64,000 nt of DNA from Caballeronia insecticola (GCF_000402035.1 NC_021287.1:1426001-1490000); one strand, 5' to 3'; counted from the first letter of the stretch, positions 46,353 to 55,558 are shown. A program made the numbers and translations. Notes: generated by a model not told the origin, from the letters alone.

Positions 46353-48026
46353 GTGTTTCGCTTTTTGCGCTGCCTTTCCTCCGATCCGTCCCGCTTCCGG
46401 GCGCTCCTCGCGATGTTCGCCCTCGCGGCGCTCGCGCTCGCACACGCGCCGCACGCGCACGCCGCGTCGTATCTGGCGAAGCATTGCGACGATCTCGACG
46501 GCAAGATCGTGCCCGCCTCGGTGATCGGGCTGCCGACGCGCGGCGCGACGGTTTTCAGCGCATCGATCGTGAAGGCGGCCGCGCCCGGCAACCGCAATGG
46601 CGAGTATTGCCGCATCACCGGCTACATCCGCGCGCTGCAGGATACGACGCCCGATATCCGCTTCGAAGTGAATCTGCCGACGCGCTGGAACGGCCGCGCG
46701 CTGCAGATGGGCGGCGGCGGCTACAACGGCACGATCGTCTCCGGCACCGAGCCGATGTCCTTCGCGCCCGACTCGACGCCGCTCGCGCGCGGCTACGCCA
46801 CGTTCGGCTCCGATTCGGGACACGTCGGCAATGCGGGCCGCGCGGATTTCGCGGTCAACGACGAAGCCATCGTCAACTTCGGCTTCGGGCATCTCAAGAA
46901 AACGCGCGACGTCGCGCTGGCGCTCATCGAGATGGGCTACGGCCGTTCGCCTGAAAAAACCTACTTCGCGGGCGGCTCGACCGGCGGGCGCGAAGGCTTC
47001 ACCGTGATCGAGCGCTTCCCGAACGATTACGACGGCGTGATCGCCAACGCGCCCGCGATCAACTTCTCAGGCGTCCGGCTGATGGGCGTGAAGGTCGGGC
47101 AGTCGTCGTATGCGAAGCCGGGCGGCTTCGTCGGGCTCGCGCAGCAGCGCCGCGTGTTCGAGACCGTCATGCACGATTGCGACCGCCTCGACGGCGCGGC
47201 CGACGGCATCATCAGCAATGTGGAAGCGTGCCGGAAGCTTGAGCCGCAGATCATCGCGTCGTTGCGCTGCGCGAACGGGCAGCGTCCGTCACTGCGCGAC
47301 AGTTGTCTTTCCGATGCGCAGCTCGACACGCTCCAGGCGCTGCGCGACGGCCTCACGATGCCATACGCGCTCGCCTATGGCGTCGACCGGTATCCGGGCT
47401 ACAACGTATTTCAGGGCGTGGACTTCTCGGGCACGCTCGGCCTCGGCGATTCGCCCGTGCTGCTCAACCCGCCGACCTTCGCGGCGAACGGCTATCTGTT
47501 CGCGCAGGGCGATGCGTACGTCCGCCACTTCGTCGCGCGCGATCTGGGCTACAGCGCGCTCACCTTCGACATCGACAACCCCGGCCGCTTCAAGCAGCGC
47601 CTGATCACGCTCGCGTACACCGTCGGCGCGATGAACCCGGATTTCTCCGCGTTCATCGCGCACGGCGGCAAGCTCATCGCGATGCACGGCCTCTCCGACG
47701 AAGTCATCAGCCCGAACCAGACGATCGCGTTCTATCGCGGGCTGCTGGAACGTTACGGCAGCGACACCGTCGATTCGTTCATGCGCCTCTACATGGTGCC
47801 GGGCTTTCAGCACGGCAACGGCGTGTTCATTCCGGCGTGGGACGAACTCGGCGCGCTCGACGAATGGGTGAGCAGCGGCGTCGCGCCGGAGACGCTCATC
47901 GGCAGCGACATCGCGCCCGCCACCAACGGCCGCACGCGGCCGATATGCCGTTATCCGAACTATCCGCGTTACATCGGCCGCGGCAGCATCAATTCCGCCG
48001 CGAACTTTCGCTGCGTCGAGCCTTGA
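46353..48026 (+). CDS. Tannase/feruloyl esterase family alpha/beta hydrolase, exported
   Basis: 557 aa. Signal peptide with a hydrophobic Ala/Leu core ending AHAAS (about residue 38). The nucleophile motif GGSTGGREG and the C-terminal MVPGFQHGNG with the catalytic His are characteristic, as are several Cys in pairs including HDCDRLDGAADGII (calcium-binding region). Such enzymes release phenolic acids from esters of plant material. The GTG start at 46353 lacks a good ribosome binding site, so the exact N-terminus is unsure; TATATT at 46316-46321 could be its -10 element. Confidence 0.88.
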   Translation: MFRFLRCLSSDPSRFRALLAMFALAALALAHAPHAHAASYLAKHCDDLDGKIVPASVIGLPTRGATVFSASIVKAAAPGNRNGEYCRITGYIRALQDTTPDIRFEVNLPTRWNGRALQMGGGGYNGTIVSGTEPMSFAPDSTPLARGYATFGSDSGHVGNAGRADFAVNDEAIVNFGFGHLKKTRDVALALIEMGYGRSPEKTYFAGGSTGGREGFTVIERFPNDYDGVIANAPAINFSGVRLMGVKVGQSSYAKPGGFVGLAQQRRVFETVMHDCDRLDGAADGIISNVEACRKLEPQIIASLRCANGQRPSLRDSCLSDAQLDTLQALRDGLTMPYALAYGVDRYPGYNVFQGVDFSGTLGLGDSPVLLNPPTFAANGYLFAQGDAYVRHFVARDLGYSALTFDIDNPGRFKQRLITLAYTVGAMNPDFSAFIAHGGKLIAMHGLSDEVISPNQTIAFYRGLLERYGSDTVDSFMRLYMVPGFQHGNGVFIPAWDELGALDEWVSSGVAPETLIGSDIAPATNGRTRPICRYPNYPRYIGRGSINSAANFRCVEP

Positions 48027-48045
48027 GTCAACCGTAGAGCGACGG

Positions 48046-48456
48046 CTAGAGCGCGTTCGCATGCGGCCTCGCGAAGCGCGGCCAGTACCTCGCGAGCCAG
48101 CGGCCGATTACACCGCGACGCCCATCGGGATACGACGTAAGCGACATTTCGATCGCGCGATCGCTCTCCGATGACAGCCACACGCGTTCGCCGCGCGACA
48201 GGCGCACGACATCGCCGGGCTTCAGCCAGTAGTCGTAGGGATCCTGATGACGCGTGAGCCAGACCGATGTCGTCGACGTATCGGCGATGCGCAACTCGGC
48301 ATCGCGCGTAAGCGTCCACGACACGATCTGATGCGGCTGCACGTCGATGAAAACGACCACGCGCGCGCCCCACGAACCCAGCCTGCCCGACGCGACACCG
48401 TGGCCGACGCCACGCCTTCCAAAAACCTGCGACACCTCTTCCATCTTGCTCTCCAT
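48046..48456 (-). CDS. DUF2917 domain protein
   Basis: 136-aa soluble protein; a cupin-like small beta domain is suggested by LRIADTSTTSVWLTRHQDPY, DYWLKPGDVVRLSRGERVWL, the pattern of DUF2917. Function unknown. The alternative ATG at 48444 has GGAG at ideal spacing and may be the real start. Ends 19 bases from the tannase-family gene on the other strand. Confidence 0.78.
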   Translation of the reverse strand: MESKMEEVSQVFGRRGVGHGVASGRLGSWGARVVVFIDVQPHQIVSWTLTRDAELRIADTSTTSVWLTRHQDPYDYWLKPGDVVRLSRGERVWLSSESDRAIEMSLTSYPDGRRGVIGRWLARYWPRFARPHANAL

Positions 48457-48494
48457 GATGTGAGCCGAAGACGGAACCGGGCACGCAAAAACAA

Positions 48495-48522
48495 GAAGGC
48501 CCCGTCTTGCGGCGGGGCCTTC
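48495..48522 (-). terminator. Second hairpin terminator downstream of the lipoprotein gene
   Basis: GAAGGCCCCG and CGGGGCCTTC pair around 8 bases; on the minus strand they are followed by TTGTTTTTG. It may back up the first terminator or insulate the DUF2917 gene. Confidence 0.65.
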
Positions 48523-48695
48523 GGAATGGATTGTTTGCCTGTTTCGCTAACGCACACGCTCTTCCGATGACCCGCCACAGATGGCGTTCATACGGTTTTT
48601 AATCGCGGCGATGGTAACGATGATGGCTGCGTGCATGTGTCGCAGTATCGTGTGGCGCGTTCGCGTTTGTCAATATCGAGATGCAACGCCACATG

Positions 48696-48730
48696 AAAAA
48701 AACCCGGCGCAGGGAAGCCCGCGCCGGGTT
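48696..48730 (-). terminator. Rho-independent terminator of the lipoprotein glycosidase gene
   Basis: AACCCGGCGC pairs with GCGCCGGGTT around 10 bases; the A run at 48696-48702 gives a U tract on the minus strand. It starts 35 bases past the stop codon. Confidence 0.9.
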
Positions 48731-48764
48731 TATCTAGTTGCGGCCAGTAGCGGCCGCGCAACGA

Positions 48765-50849
48765 TCAGAGACCTGTATAGCCTTGCGGTTTGGTCGCGTT
48801 GTTCTTCGCGACATCCGCGTTGGTCGACACCACGTATTGCGGCGACTCCGTCAGGCTCAGCGTGATCGCGCCGTTCGTGTACGGCACGCTCGAAACGTTG
48901 CCCATCGCATCGATCAGTTGCACCGTGCCGCTCGTGCCGGCTGCATCGACGTTGAGCTTGTAGTTCGTGCTGTACGTCGTGCTGAAGTTGCCGTTCGACG
49001 CGGGCCAGACCGCATTGTTATGCGTCCACAGCGCGGTGATGACACGGCCGTTGTTCAGCTGCTGGAACGAGTACGCATACACGCCCGAGGGCAGGTTCTT
49101 CACGGGGCCGAGCGTGGTCGTGCCGTCGAGCACTCGCGTCATCGCGGCAACTGCCATCGCGCCCGGCTTCGGGCTGATGTTGGTCGTGCCGAACTCCGCC
49201 TGCGGATGGTCGAGGTCGAAGAACGTGCCGTGACCCGCTTCGCCCGGGAAGTCCGGACCGAAGAACACGTAGGTCTGATCCGCGCCTTCGCCGAGCAGGA
49301 TGATGTGCGTGCGCGCCACGACCGCGCCTTGCGCGAACAGGATGTTCGGCGTCGGATAGTTCGGGGCGTAGCTCGAACCGACGTCATAGCTGATGCCCGT
49401 TTCCGTGACGAACAGCTTCATGTTCGGCTTGTAGTCCTTCGCCATTTCGGCGCGCAGGTTGCGCATCTCGTTGAGCAGCGAGTTGGCGGCATCGGCCGGA
49501 TCCGGGTCCGTGTGACGGCGCTCCGGCGGATGCGACGGCGACGTGCCCGCATCGTAATAACCGTGCGTCGCGATGCCGTCCAGATACTGCGCGAGACCGA
49601 GCGGCGCGAGGCGCTTCAGGCGATCCGTGGTGAGCGACGGGAACGGTTCGGCCGGGCCCATCACGACCGCGCGCGGATCCTTCGAATGCAGGCCCTGATA
49701 GGCCGCCTTGTACAGCGCGACGAAATTCGCGTCCGAATCCTTCCACTGGACATACGGCTCCCACGTGACCTGATAGTAGTTCGCCGACATCGTCGGGTAG
49801 TACTTCGCGCGGATCGCTTCCGTTTCCTGGCCGACGCGGGCCATATAGTTCGTGAAGTAGCTCAGATCGGCCGGGGCGTAGGCGTAGTCCGGGTTCATGC
49901 CGTGACCGCTCGCCCAGCCGGGAATGCCGTCGAGACGCACGAGGCGCATCACCTTGCCCGACGTGTAGAACGGGTCGAGGTTGTTCGCGTTCGGGTTGAA
50001 CGTGTTGCGGCTGTTCGGCTCCGTCACGGACATCTGACGGTCGTCGATCGTCGACGTGATGCCGAGCGCCGTGAGCATGGTGCCGTTGTCGTTGAAGCCC
50101 TGCATGCCGAAGCGATGTTGCTCCTGCTTCGCATACGTGACGGCAGGAATCACGGCGGCCAGATTCGGGATCACGCCGAAGGTCGCGATGCCGTTCGGGC
50201 GCGTGCCCGAGGTCTGCACCTGACCGCCCGCGTTGGCGAGCGTGGCCGACACGGCGAAGTAACCGGCGAGCGTCGACGTGCAGGTGAGGGTGGTCGTCGT
50301 GGCGACGGCGGGCGCGGCGAAGCTGCCGGAGGCAACCGTCTTGCCGAGCGCATCGGCGATGCTCCACTTGAGCGTGTCAGCGGAACCTGCGCGCGTCGTG
50401 ATCGCCACCTTGAATTTCGTGTTGGTCGGGAACATGCGCGAGCCGTCCGATCCCGGCGTGTCGACGGTGATCTGGCCATCGCCGCCCGATGCCGACGACA
50501 CCGTCGGCGACGCGCACGTGAGGCGCAGGTTCGCCGTCGCTCTGGCGGCGGCCTGCGTGGTCGCGGCGGCGTCGCCGTCGAGCGCGGCCGACGTCTGCGA
50601 CGAAAGCGCGGCATTCGTGCCGCCTGCGTTCGAACCGTTGGCGCTCGTGCCGCCCGCGTTCGAAGCGTTGGCGGTCGATGTTGCATTGCCGGATGCGTTC
50701 GCCGCCGGAGCGCTGGCGCTTGACGCGCTCGAGGCGCTCGACGCGCTTGCCGCGTTCGCGGCCGACGAGGGCGACGTGCCGTCACCGCCGCCGCCACAGG
50801 CAGCGAGGGCGAGCGCGAGCGTCGAAAGCAGGAAAGGATTCGTTTTCAT
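48765..50849 (-). CDS. Large lipoprotein with a TIM-barrel glycoside-hydrolase-like domain
   Basis: 694-aa predicted lipoprotein: lipobox LALAACGGGG, then an Ala/Ser/Asn/Gly low-complexity linker (about residues 25-85), an Ig-like beta domain (about 105-230), and a catalytic-type domain. In the last, NYYQVTWEPYVQW and LFVTETGISYDVG hold two Glu at positions typical for the acid/base and nucleophile of clan GH-A enzymes; a beta-sandwich-like C-terminus follows. It probably acts on a surface or extracellular polysaccharide. ATG at 50849; upstream in-frame extension lacks a signal. Not in an operon. Confidence 0.75.
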   Translation of the reverse strand: MKTNPFLLSTLALALAACGGGGDGTSPSSAANAASASSASSASSASAPAANASGNATSTANASNAGGTSANGSNAGGTNAALSSQTSAALDGDAAATTQAAARATANLRLTCASPTVSSASGGDGQITVDTPGSDGSRMFPTNTKFKVAITTRAGSADTLKWSIADALGKTVASGSFAAPAVATTTTLTCTSTLAGYFAVSATLANAGGQVQTSGTRPNGIATFGVIPNLAAVIPAVTYAKQEQHRFGMQGFNDNGTMLTALGITSTIDDRQMSVTEPNSRNTFNPNANNLDPFYTSGKVMRLVRLDGIPGWASGHGMNPDYAYAPADLSYFTNYMARVGQETEAIRAKYYPTMSANYYQVTWEPYVQWKDSDANFVALYKAAYQGLHSKDPRAVVMGPAEPFPSLTTDRLKRLAPLGLAQYLDGIATHGYYDAGTSPSHPPERRHTDPDPADAANSLLNEMRNLRAEMAKDYKPNMKLFVTETGISYDVGSSYAPNYPTPNILFAQGAVVARTHIILLGEGADQTYVFFGPDFPGEAGHGTFFDLDHPQAEFGTTNISPKPGAMAVAAMTRVLDGTTTLGPVKNLPSGVYAYSFQQLNNGRVITALWTHNNAVWPASNGNFSTTYSTNYKLNVDAAGTSGTVQLIDAMGNVSSVPYTNGAITLSLTESPQYVVSTNADVAKNNATKPQGYTGL

Positions 50850-51342
50850 CGTGTCATACGCACATGAACCAGGCGCATAAACGAGCGCCCGGCGACGCCA
50901 TCGGGCATCGAGGGTTTTGACGGACAGGCAGGGGACGGCGAAAGCCATCCGGCCAGGCGTTTTTGTCGCGCGCGCCCCGCGATGTTCGACTCGTCGAGCC
51001 GGAAAACGAGGGCGCAAAAGTCTGCTCTGCGCGTCGACGGGAAGCGCGGAGGGTTTTGCGGATCGAATCACCAAGGAGGTGTCGGGTTCTACAGGGCGTA
51101 GTGCGCCGATCGCTAGCAGCTGGAGACACGCGAAACTGTGCGCGCGCGAACGTTTGATGACACAAGCTTCGGAGCGAATCCTACTAGGAACAAGCGGTAA
51201 CAGTGCGTAATAGCGCGTAAGTACTTGTAACGTATGACAATTGATTAAATCGTCGTAAGAAATGCTTAAACCCCGTCAGTGTTGCCGTTGCGCGCGCGAC
51301 GGTTTAACTTGAACGCCATCAAATTTTTTCGCGGAGGTGCTT
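50850..51342. other. Divergent intergenic region, 493 bases
   Basis: Between the lipoprotein gene (leftward) and the YciI gene (rightward). AT content rises after 51150. Contains the phased GTAA array at 51197-51230. No credible ORF. Confidence 0.6.
51197..51230. repeat. Four GTAA motifs at exact 10-base spacing
   Basis: GTAA at 51197, 51207, 51217 and 51227, with a degenerate GGAA one period earlier at 51187. All copies face the same side of the helix, as expected for an array of protein-binding half-sites. Confidence 0.75.
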
Positions 51343-51696
51343 GTGGCTTATCTGCTACTCGTCGTGGAACCGGTCGGTCAGCGCGCTGTGCGCACGCAGG
51401 AGGAGGGGCGCGAAGCATACGATCAAATGGTGCGTTTCGCCGATTCGCTACGGGCGCGCGGCGTGCTTCGGGCGGTGGAATCGCTGACGTCGCAGGCGGA
51501 CGCCGCGCGCGTCACGACCACGAACGGCGACGCCCGCGTCATCGACGGACCCTTCGCCGAGGCCAAAGAAATGATCGGCGGTTTTTTCCTCATCGATTGC
51601 GAGACCCGCGCAGAGGCGGTCGCAATTGCCGCCGAGTGTCCGGCGGCGGCATGGTGCACGATCGAAGTCCGCAAAGTCGGCCCGTGTTACTTCTGA
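51343..51696 (+). CDS. YciI family (DGPF-domain) protein
   Basis: 117 aa, dimeric alpha/beta barrel. The name-giving DGPF motif is in RVIDGPFAEAKEMIGGFFLI, and the start AYLLLVVEPVG fits the family. GTG at 51343 has GGAGG five bases upstream; a GTG two codons earlier overlaps that site. DGPF proteins are the usual partners of ECF42 sigma factors, and one lies two genes downstream here. Confidence 0.87.
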   Translation: MAYLLLVVEPVGQRAVRTQEEGREAYDQMVRFADSLRARGVLRAVESLTSQADAARVTTTNGDARVIDGPFAEAKEMIGGFFLIDCETRAEAVAIAAECPAAAWCTIEVRKVGPCYF

Positions 51697-51811
51697 CTGG
51701 GTGATTTCCCTGATTCGGTAATTTCGCGTTCAGTTTCGCGTCGATTTTTTGCGGCGCCGTTCGTCGTGTCAGCGAAGACGATCAAATCATTCAAACCCGG
51801 AGACATTCGCC

Positions 51812-52210
51812 ATGCACAAGCAGATTTTCGTGAACTTGCCGGTTCGCGACCTCAAGCGTTCGATGACGTTTTTCAAAGCGCTTGGACTGAGCTTCAATCC
51901 CGCGTTCACGAACGACGACGCGGCGTGCCTCGTCATCGGCGAAAACATTTACGCGATGCTGCTCGTCGAAAAATTCTTCCAGACGTTCACGGCAAAGCCG
52001 ATCGTCGATGCGCACGCGGGCACCGAAGCGCTCGTGTGTTTGTCGTGCGAGAGCCGCGCGGAAGTCGATGATCTGGTGGCGAAGGCCGTCGCGGCGGGCG
52101 GGAGTGCGCCGCGCGAGCCGCTGGATCACGGCTTCATGTATGGCCATGGTTTCGAAGACCCGGACGGACATATCTGGGAACTCGTGCACATGAGCCCGGA
52201 AGCGGCGTGA
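51812..52210 (+). CDS. VOC family (glyoxalase/bleomycin-resistance-like) protein
   Basis: 132-aa protein with the paired beta-alpha-beta-beta-beta modules of the VOC fold: FVNLPVRDLKRSMTFFKALG and the C-terminal DHGFMYGHGFEDPDGHIWEL with the metal-binding Glu/His. No signal peptide. Its stop codon overlaps the GTG start of the ECF sigma gene by 4 bases, so translation is coupled. Substrate unknown. Confidence 0.88.
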   Translation: MHKQIFVNLPVRDLKRSMTFFKALGLSFNPAFTNDDAACLVIGENIYAMLLVEKFFQTFTAKPIVDAHAGTEALVCLSCESRAEVDDLVAKAVAAGGSAPREPLDHGFMYGHGFEDPDGHIWELVHMSPEAA

Positions 52211-53502
52211 GCGGGCGAGAGCAGAAAAGCGCCACCGACGATGCGACACGCCGCGTGATCGACGCGGTATGGCGCATCGAAGCGGCGAAGGTGATTGCGA
52301 GCGTGGCGCGCGTCGTGCGCGACGTCGCGCTGGCCGAGGAGCTGGCGCAGGACGCGTTCGTCGCCGCGCTGGAGCATTGGAGCGAGGCGGGCGTGCCCGA
52401 GAAACCGGGAGCGTGGCTCATGACGACAGCGAAGAACAAGGCGCTCGACCGTCTGCGGCAACACGCGCTGCATGCGCGCAAGCACGAGGAGTACGGGCGC
52501 GATCTCGACGCGCAGGAGGCTCACGTCACGCCCGATTTCGTGGATGCGCTCGACGCCGCCCGCGAAGACGATATCGGCGACGATCTGCTGCGGCTCATCT
52601 TCACGGCGTGCCATCCGCTGCTGTCCGTCGATGCGCGCGCCGCGCTGACGCTGCGGCTGATCGGCGGCCTCACGACCGACGAAATCGCGCGGGCGTTTCT
52701 GGTGCCCGAGCCGACGATCGCGCAACGTATCGTGCGGGCGAAGCGCACGCTGTCGGCGGCCCGCGTGCCGTTCGAGGTGCCGAAAGCGGATGCGCGCGCG
52801 GCGCGGCTCGGATCGGTGCTCGAAGTCATCTATCTCGTATTCAACGAAGGCTATTCCGCGACGGCCGGCGACGACTGGATGCGTCCGGCGCTCTGCGAAG
52901 ACGCGCTGCGGCTGGGTCGCATTCTCGCGGAGTTGATGCCCGACGAAAGCGAGGTGCACGGGCTGGTCGCGCTGATGGAGATTCAGGCGTCGCGCACGAA
53001 GGCGCGCGTCGACCGGCAAGGCCGTCCGGTGTTGTTGCCGGATCAGGACCGCAGCCGCTGGGATCCGCTGTTGATCCGGCGCGGGCTCGCGGCCTTGCGA
53101 CGTTCCGAAGCGCTGGGCGGTGCGCGCGGCGTGTATGCGCTGCAGGCGGCGCTGGCCGCGTGTCACGCGCGCGCGCCGAGCGCCGCCGACACCGACTGGC
53201 CGATGATCGTCGCACTCTACGACGCGCTGATGCAGACGGCGCCGACGCCGGTCGTCGAACTGAATCGCGCCGTTGCGGTGAGCATGGCGTACGGACCGGA
53301 GGAAGCGTTGCCGATCGTCGATGCGTTACGCGAGGCGCCGGCGCTCAGGAGTTATCACTGGCTGCCGAGCGTGCGGGCGGATTTGCTGGCGAAGCTTGGG
53401 CGTAAGGATGAGGCGCGGGCGGAGTTCGAGCGGGCGGCGTCGCTGGCGAAGAATGCGCGGGAGCGGGAGTTTTTGATGGAGCGGGCTGCGGCGATGGCGT
53501 GA
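52207..53502 (+). CDS. ECF RNA polymerase sigma factor, ECF42 type with C-terminal TPR-like extension
   Basis: 431 aa. Region 2 is AEELAQDAFVAALEHW with the following KPGAWLMTTAKNKALDRLR, region 4 is LRLIGGLTTDEIARAFLVPE with AQRIVRAKRTLS. The long C-terminal part (from about residue 190) with VIYLVFNEGY and LNRAVAVSMAYGPEEAL is the DUF6596/TPR-like domain of ECF42 factors, thought to act in place of an anti-sigma factor. Its operon with a DGPF protein is the known ECF42 context. Confidence 0.9.
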   Translation: MSGREQKSATDDATRRVIDAVWRIEAAKVIASVARVVRDVALAEELAQDAFVAALEHWSEAGVPEKPGAWLMTTAKNKALDRLRQHALHARKHEEYGRDLDAQEAHVTPDFVDALDAAREDDIGDDLLRLIFTACHPLLSVDARAALTLRLIGGLTTDEIARAFLVPEPTIAQRIVRAKRTLSAARVPFEVPKADARAARLGSVLEVIYLVFNEGYSATAGDDWMRPALCEDALRLGRILAELMPDESEVHGLVALMEIQASRTKARVDRQGRPVLLPDQDRSRWDPLLIRRGLAALRRSEALGGARGVYALQAALAACHARAPSAADTDWPMIVALYDALMQTAPTPVVELNRAVAVSMAYGPEEALPIVDALREAPALRSYHWLPSVRADLLAKLGRKDEARAEFERAASLAKNAREREFLMERAAAMA

Positions 53503-53820
53503 GGTTTTCGCGTGGCTGGTTGGATTGTTAATTTGACATAACATAAATTAGCGAACTTTTTGATTGTAGTGGCTAAGTTGTAATGTCGTGTTCCGGCTAT
53601 TTACAGATGTCGGGTTTTCAACGGGTGGCAAGCTGGCGACTGTTCTAGCGACCAGATACGAATTCGCCGCAGCGCGCGCTGACGACGCTCCGAAACCGCT
53701 ACACCAACTTCCGCCCGACGCCGACCCGCGACAAACCCGAGACCATCGCGCCGCCGATCCGACCGAAGATCGAGACGCCACACACAGCGTCCCGGCGAGC
53801 AAAATCCCCGGCAAAACCCA
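53503..53820. other. Convergent intergenic region, 318 bases, with an AT-rich island
   Basis: Between the ECF sigma gene and the methyltransferase gene, which both end here. The first 80 bases are much more AT-rich than the rest of the window. TAATTT-N10-AAATTA (53529-53550) is a perfect inverted repeat. No terminator with a U tract and no credible gene seen. Confidence 0.5.
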
Positions 53821-55368
53821 TCAAGCGCCAAGCTGGCGCAACATCCGATCCAGCGCGATCTCCACATCGCGCGAATCACCCGGCGCGCCAGCCTCCGCGC
53901 CGATCGTCAGGCCTTGCCGCACGGCTTGCTCCAGCATGGCGAGCAATGCGTCGCGCGTGTACTTGCCATCGATGTACGGCAGCATCAACTGGCCGGCCGC
54001 ATCGAGTACGACAGGCTCGTGCCACACGTTGAAGGTGTGCAGCACTTGTCCTTCCGAAAGATGGCCCGGATATCCGCGAGCGGCATCCGACAAACACGGA
54101 TTCGCACGGCTTCGCGCCACAGGCAAAAGACGATATCGCCCGAACCCGCGAACGACGATCGACTCGACGAACGCAGTCAGCGTCGCGTCGAGATCTTCCG
54201 CGCCCGCGCCCTCGATGCGCTCGCGCACCGCATCGCGCAGTTGATCGAAGTTCAGCGTAAAGGGTGCGGCCTGAGTCAGCGCGAGCGCGGCAGCCTTGGA
54301 CACACGTCGATCGAGAACGACGACCCTGCCCTCCGGCGTCGCGAAACGTTGTGGCGAATCGTCGAGGCGCACTTCGCCGTCGCTGCAAACGAGCGACGCG
54401 GCGACATGCAACGCACGCAAACGCGATTCGTCCAGATCATGGCGAACGCCTTCCTTGCGCTCACCGCGCACGAGCAGCGACGAGCGAAACGACCGGTCGA
54501 GGATGAAATCCAGATACTGTTCGAGCAGCGCCTGATTGCCAGCACATTCGTCGATCAGCGGCCGCGCGACCTCGTCGCCGAAATTGACGGCGAACATCGT
54601 GTCCGGGTCGGCATCGGCGAAACAGGTCATGCCTTGCGACTCGGCGTGCCTGACGAAGTCGAGGAAATAACAAGGCGCGCTGAAATCGGCAAGGTAATCG
54701 TGAGCGACGTAATTCGCATCGGCATGTGCAATGGTCGCGTGATCCTGCGCCACGGCCTGCGCAAGCACGCTACCGCCGCGCGCATGCGTGCGCAGAAAGT
54801 CGATCATCCCGCGCCCGAGCGCCAGCCGATGCCTGATGTCGCCTTCGCGCCCCGCGCGCAGCAACATCGCATCGCGCACGGTCTCATGCGCTTTCCAGCC
54901 CGGATACGTTTTATACGAAATGTACGCAACGCCGGTGGCCGAGAGATTGTCCCGGCAGATGCGTAGAATCGCATCCCGCACCTCCGCCGGCACCCAGCTG
55001 TACAAGCCATGGCAGACGATGTAATCGAACTCGCCGAACGCCGGTGTGATCGATGTCAGGTCGAGTTCGCGCAACTCGATGTTCCTGAGCTTCAATGCGC
55101 CGATACGCCGGCGCCCTTCTTCGACCTGCACCGCTGACAAGTCGACGCCCACCACCCGCGCCTTCGGATTGCGCGCGGCGAAGGGAATCGCATTGCCGCC
55201 CGATGCGCATCCCAGTTCGAGCACGCGCGCCTCGCGCACGTCCGGCGCATCGAGCCCGAACAGATGCGCAACGACGGCAAGATTCTCCGGCGCGCTTTTG
55301 CTGTACGGAAAAGAGTGATACGGAAATGCGTCGTAGCTCGCGCGAATCCCCTGGGTGCCTTCGTTCAT
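53821..55368 (-). CDS. Class I SAM methyltransferase with PKMT-type regulatory domain
   Basis: 515 aa. N-terminal Rossmann methyltransferase with motif I VLELGCASGGN (about residue 50), VVGVDLSAVQVEEG and the acceptor region IVCHGLYSWVP, followed by a methyltransferase regulatory domain and a winged-helix-like C-terminus. This layout is that of PKMT enzymes, which in Rickettsia methylate lysines of outer-membrane protein OmpB. The target here is unknown. ATG at 55368 fits the family N-terminus; the longer in-frame start adds 25 residues. Confidence 0.85.
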   Translation of the reverse strand: MNEGTQGIRASYDAFPYHSFPYSKSAPENLAVVAHLFGLDAPDVREARVLELGCASGGNAIPFAARNPKARVVGVDLSAVQVEEGRRRIGALKLRNIELRELDLTSITPAFGEFDYIVCHGLYSWVPAEVRDAILRICRDNLSATGVAYISYKTYPGWKAHETVRDAMLLRAGREGDIRHRLALGRGMIDFLRTHARGGSVLAQAVAQDHATIAHADANYVAHDYLADFSAPCYFLDFVRHAESQGMTCFADADPDTMFAVNFGDEVARPLIDECAGNQALLEQYLDFILDRSFRSSLLVRGERKEGVRHDLDESRLRALHVAASLVCSDGEVRLDDSPQRFATPEGRVVVLDRRVSKAAALALTQAAPFTLNFDQLRDAVRERIEGAGAEDLDATLTAFVESIVVRGFGRYRLLPVARSRANPCLSDAARGYPGHLSEGQVLHTFNVWHEPVVLDAAGQLMLPYIDGKYTRDALLAMLEQAVRQGLTIGAEAGAPGDSRDVEIALDRMLRQLGA

Positions 55369-55558
55369 TTCGGTTGCCAAATTGACTGTCCTCACAACAC
55401 TGCGTTTCGATGTCTCGATCGATATCTCGATGCGCGCGTACACGCTCGCATCGGGCAGTGTAGAAGCCGGCCCGAAGGTATTCGTCGAAATCCGTCAATG
55501 GGAAGTCAGTCATCGGCCAAACGAAGCAACCGTTTCGATTTCCCCGCGTAACGACAAT

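Larger units (their letters stand above)
48457..48764. other. Intergenic region with two terminators, 308 bases
   Basis: Between the DUF2917 gene and the lipoprotein glycosidase gene, both leftward. It contains two hairpins listed separately and no credible ORF. Confidence 0.6.

Noticed and set aside
48738..50723. 661-codon open frame opposite the lipoprotein glycosidase
   Set aside because: Arg/Val-rich antisense shadow; the real gene has a lipobox and terminator.
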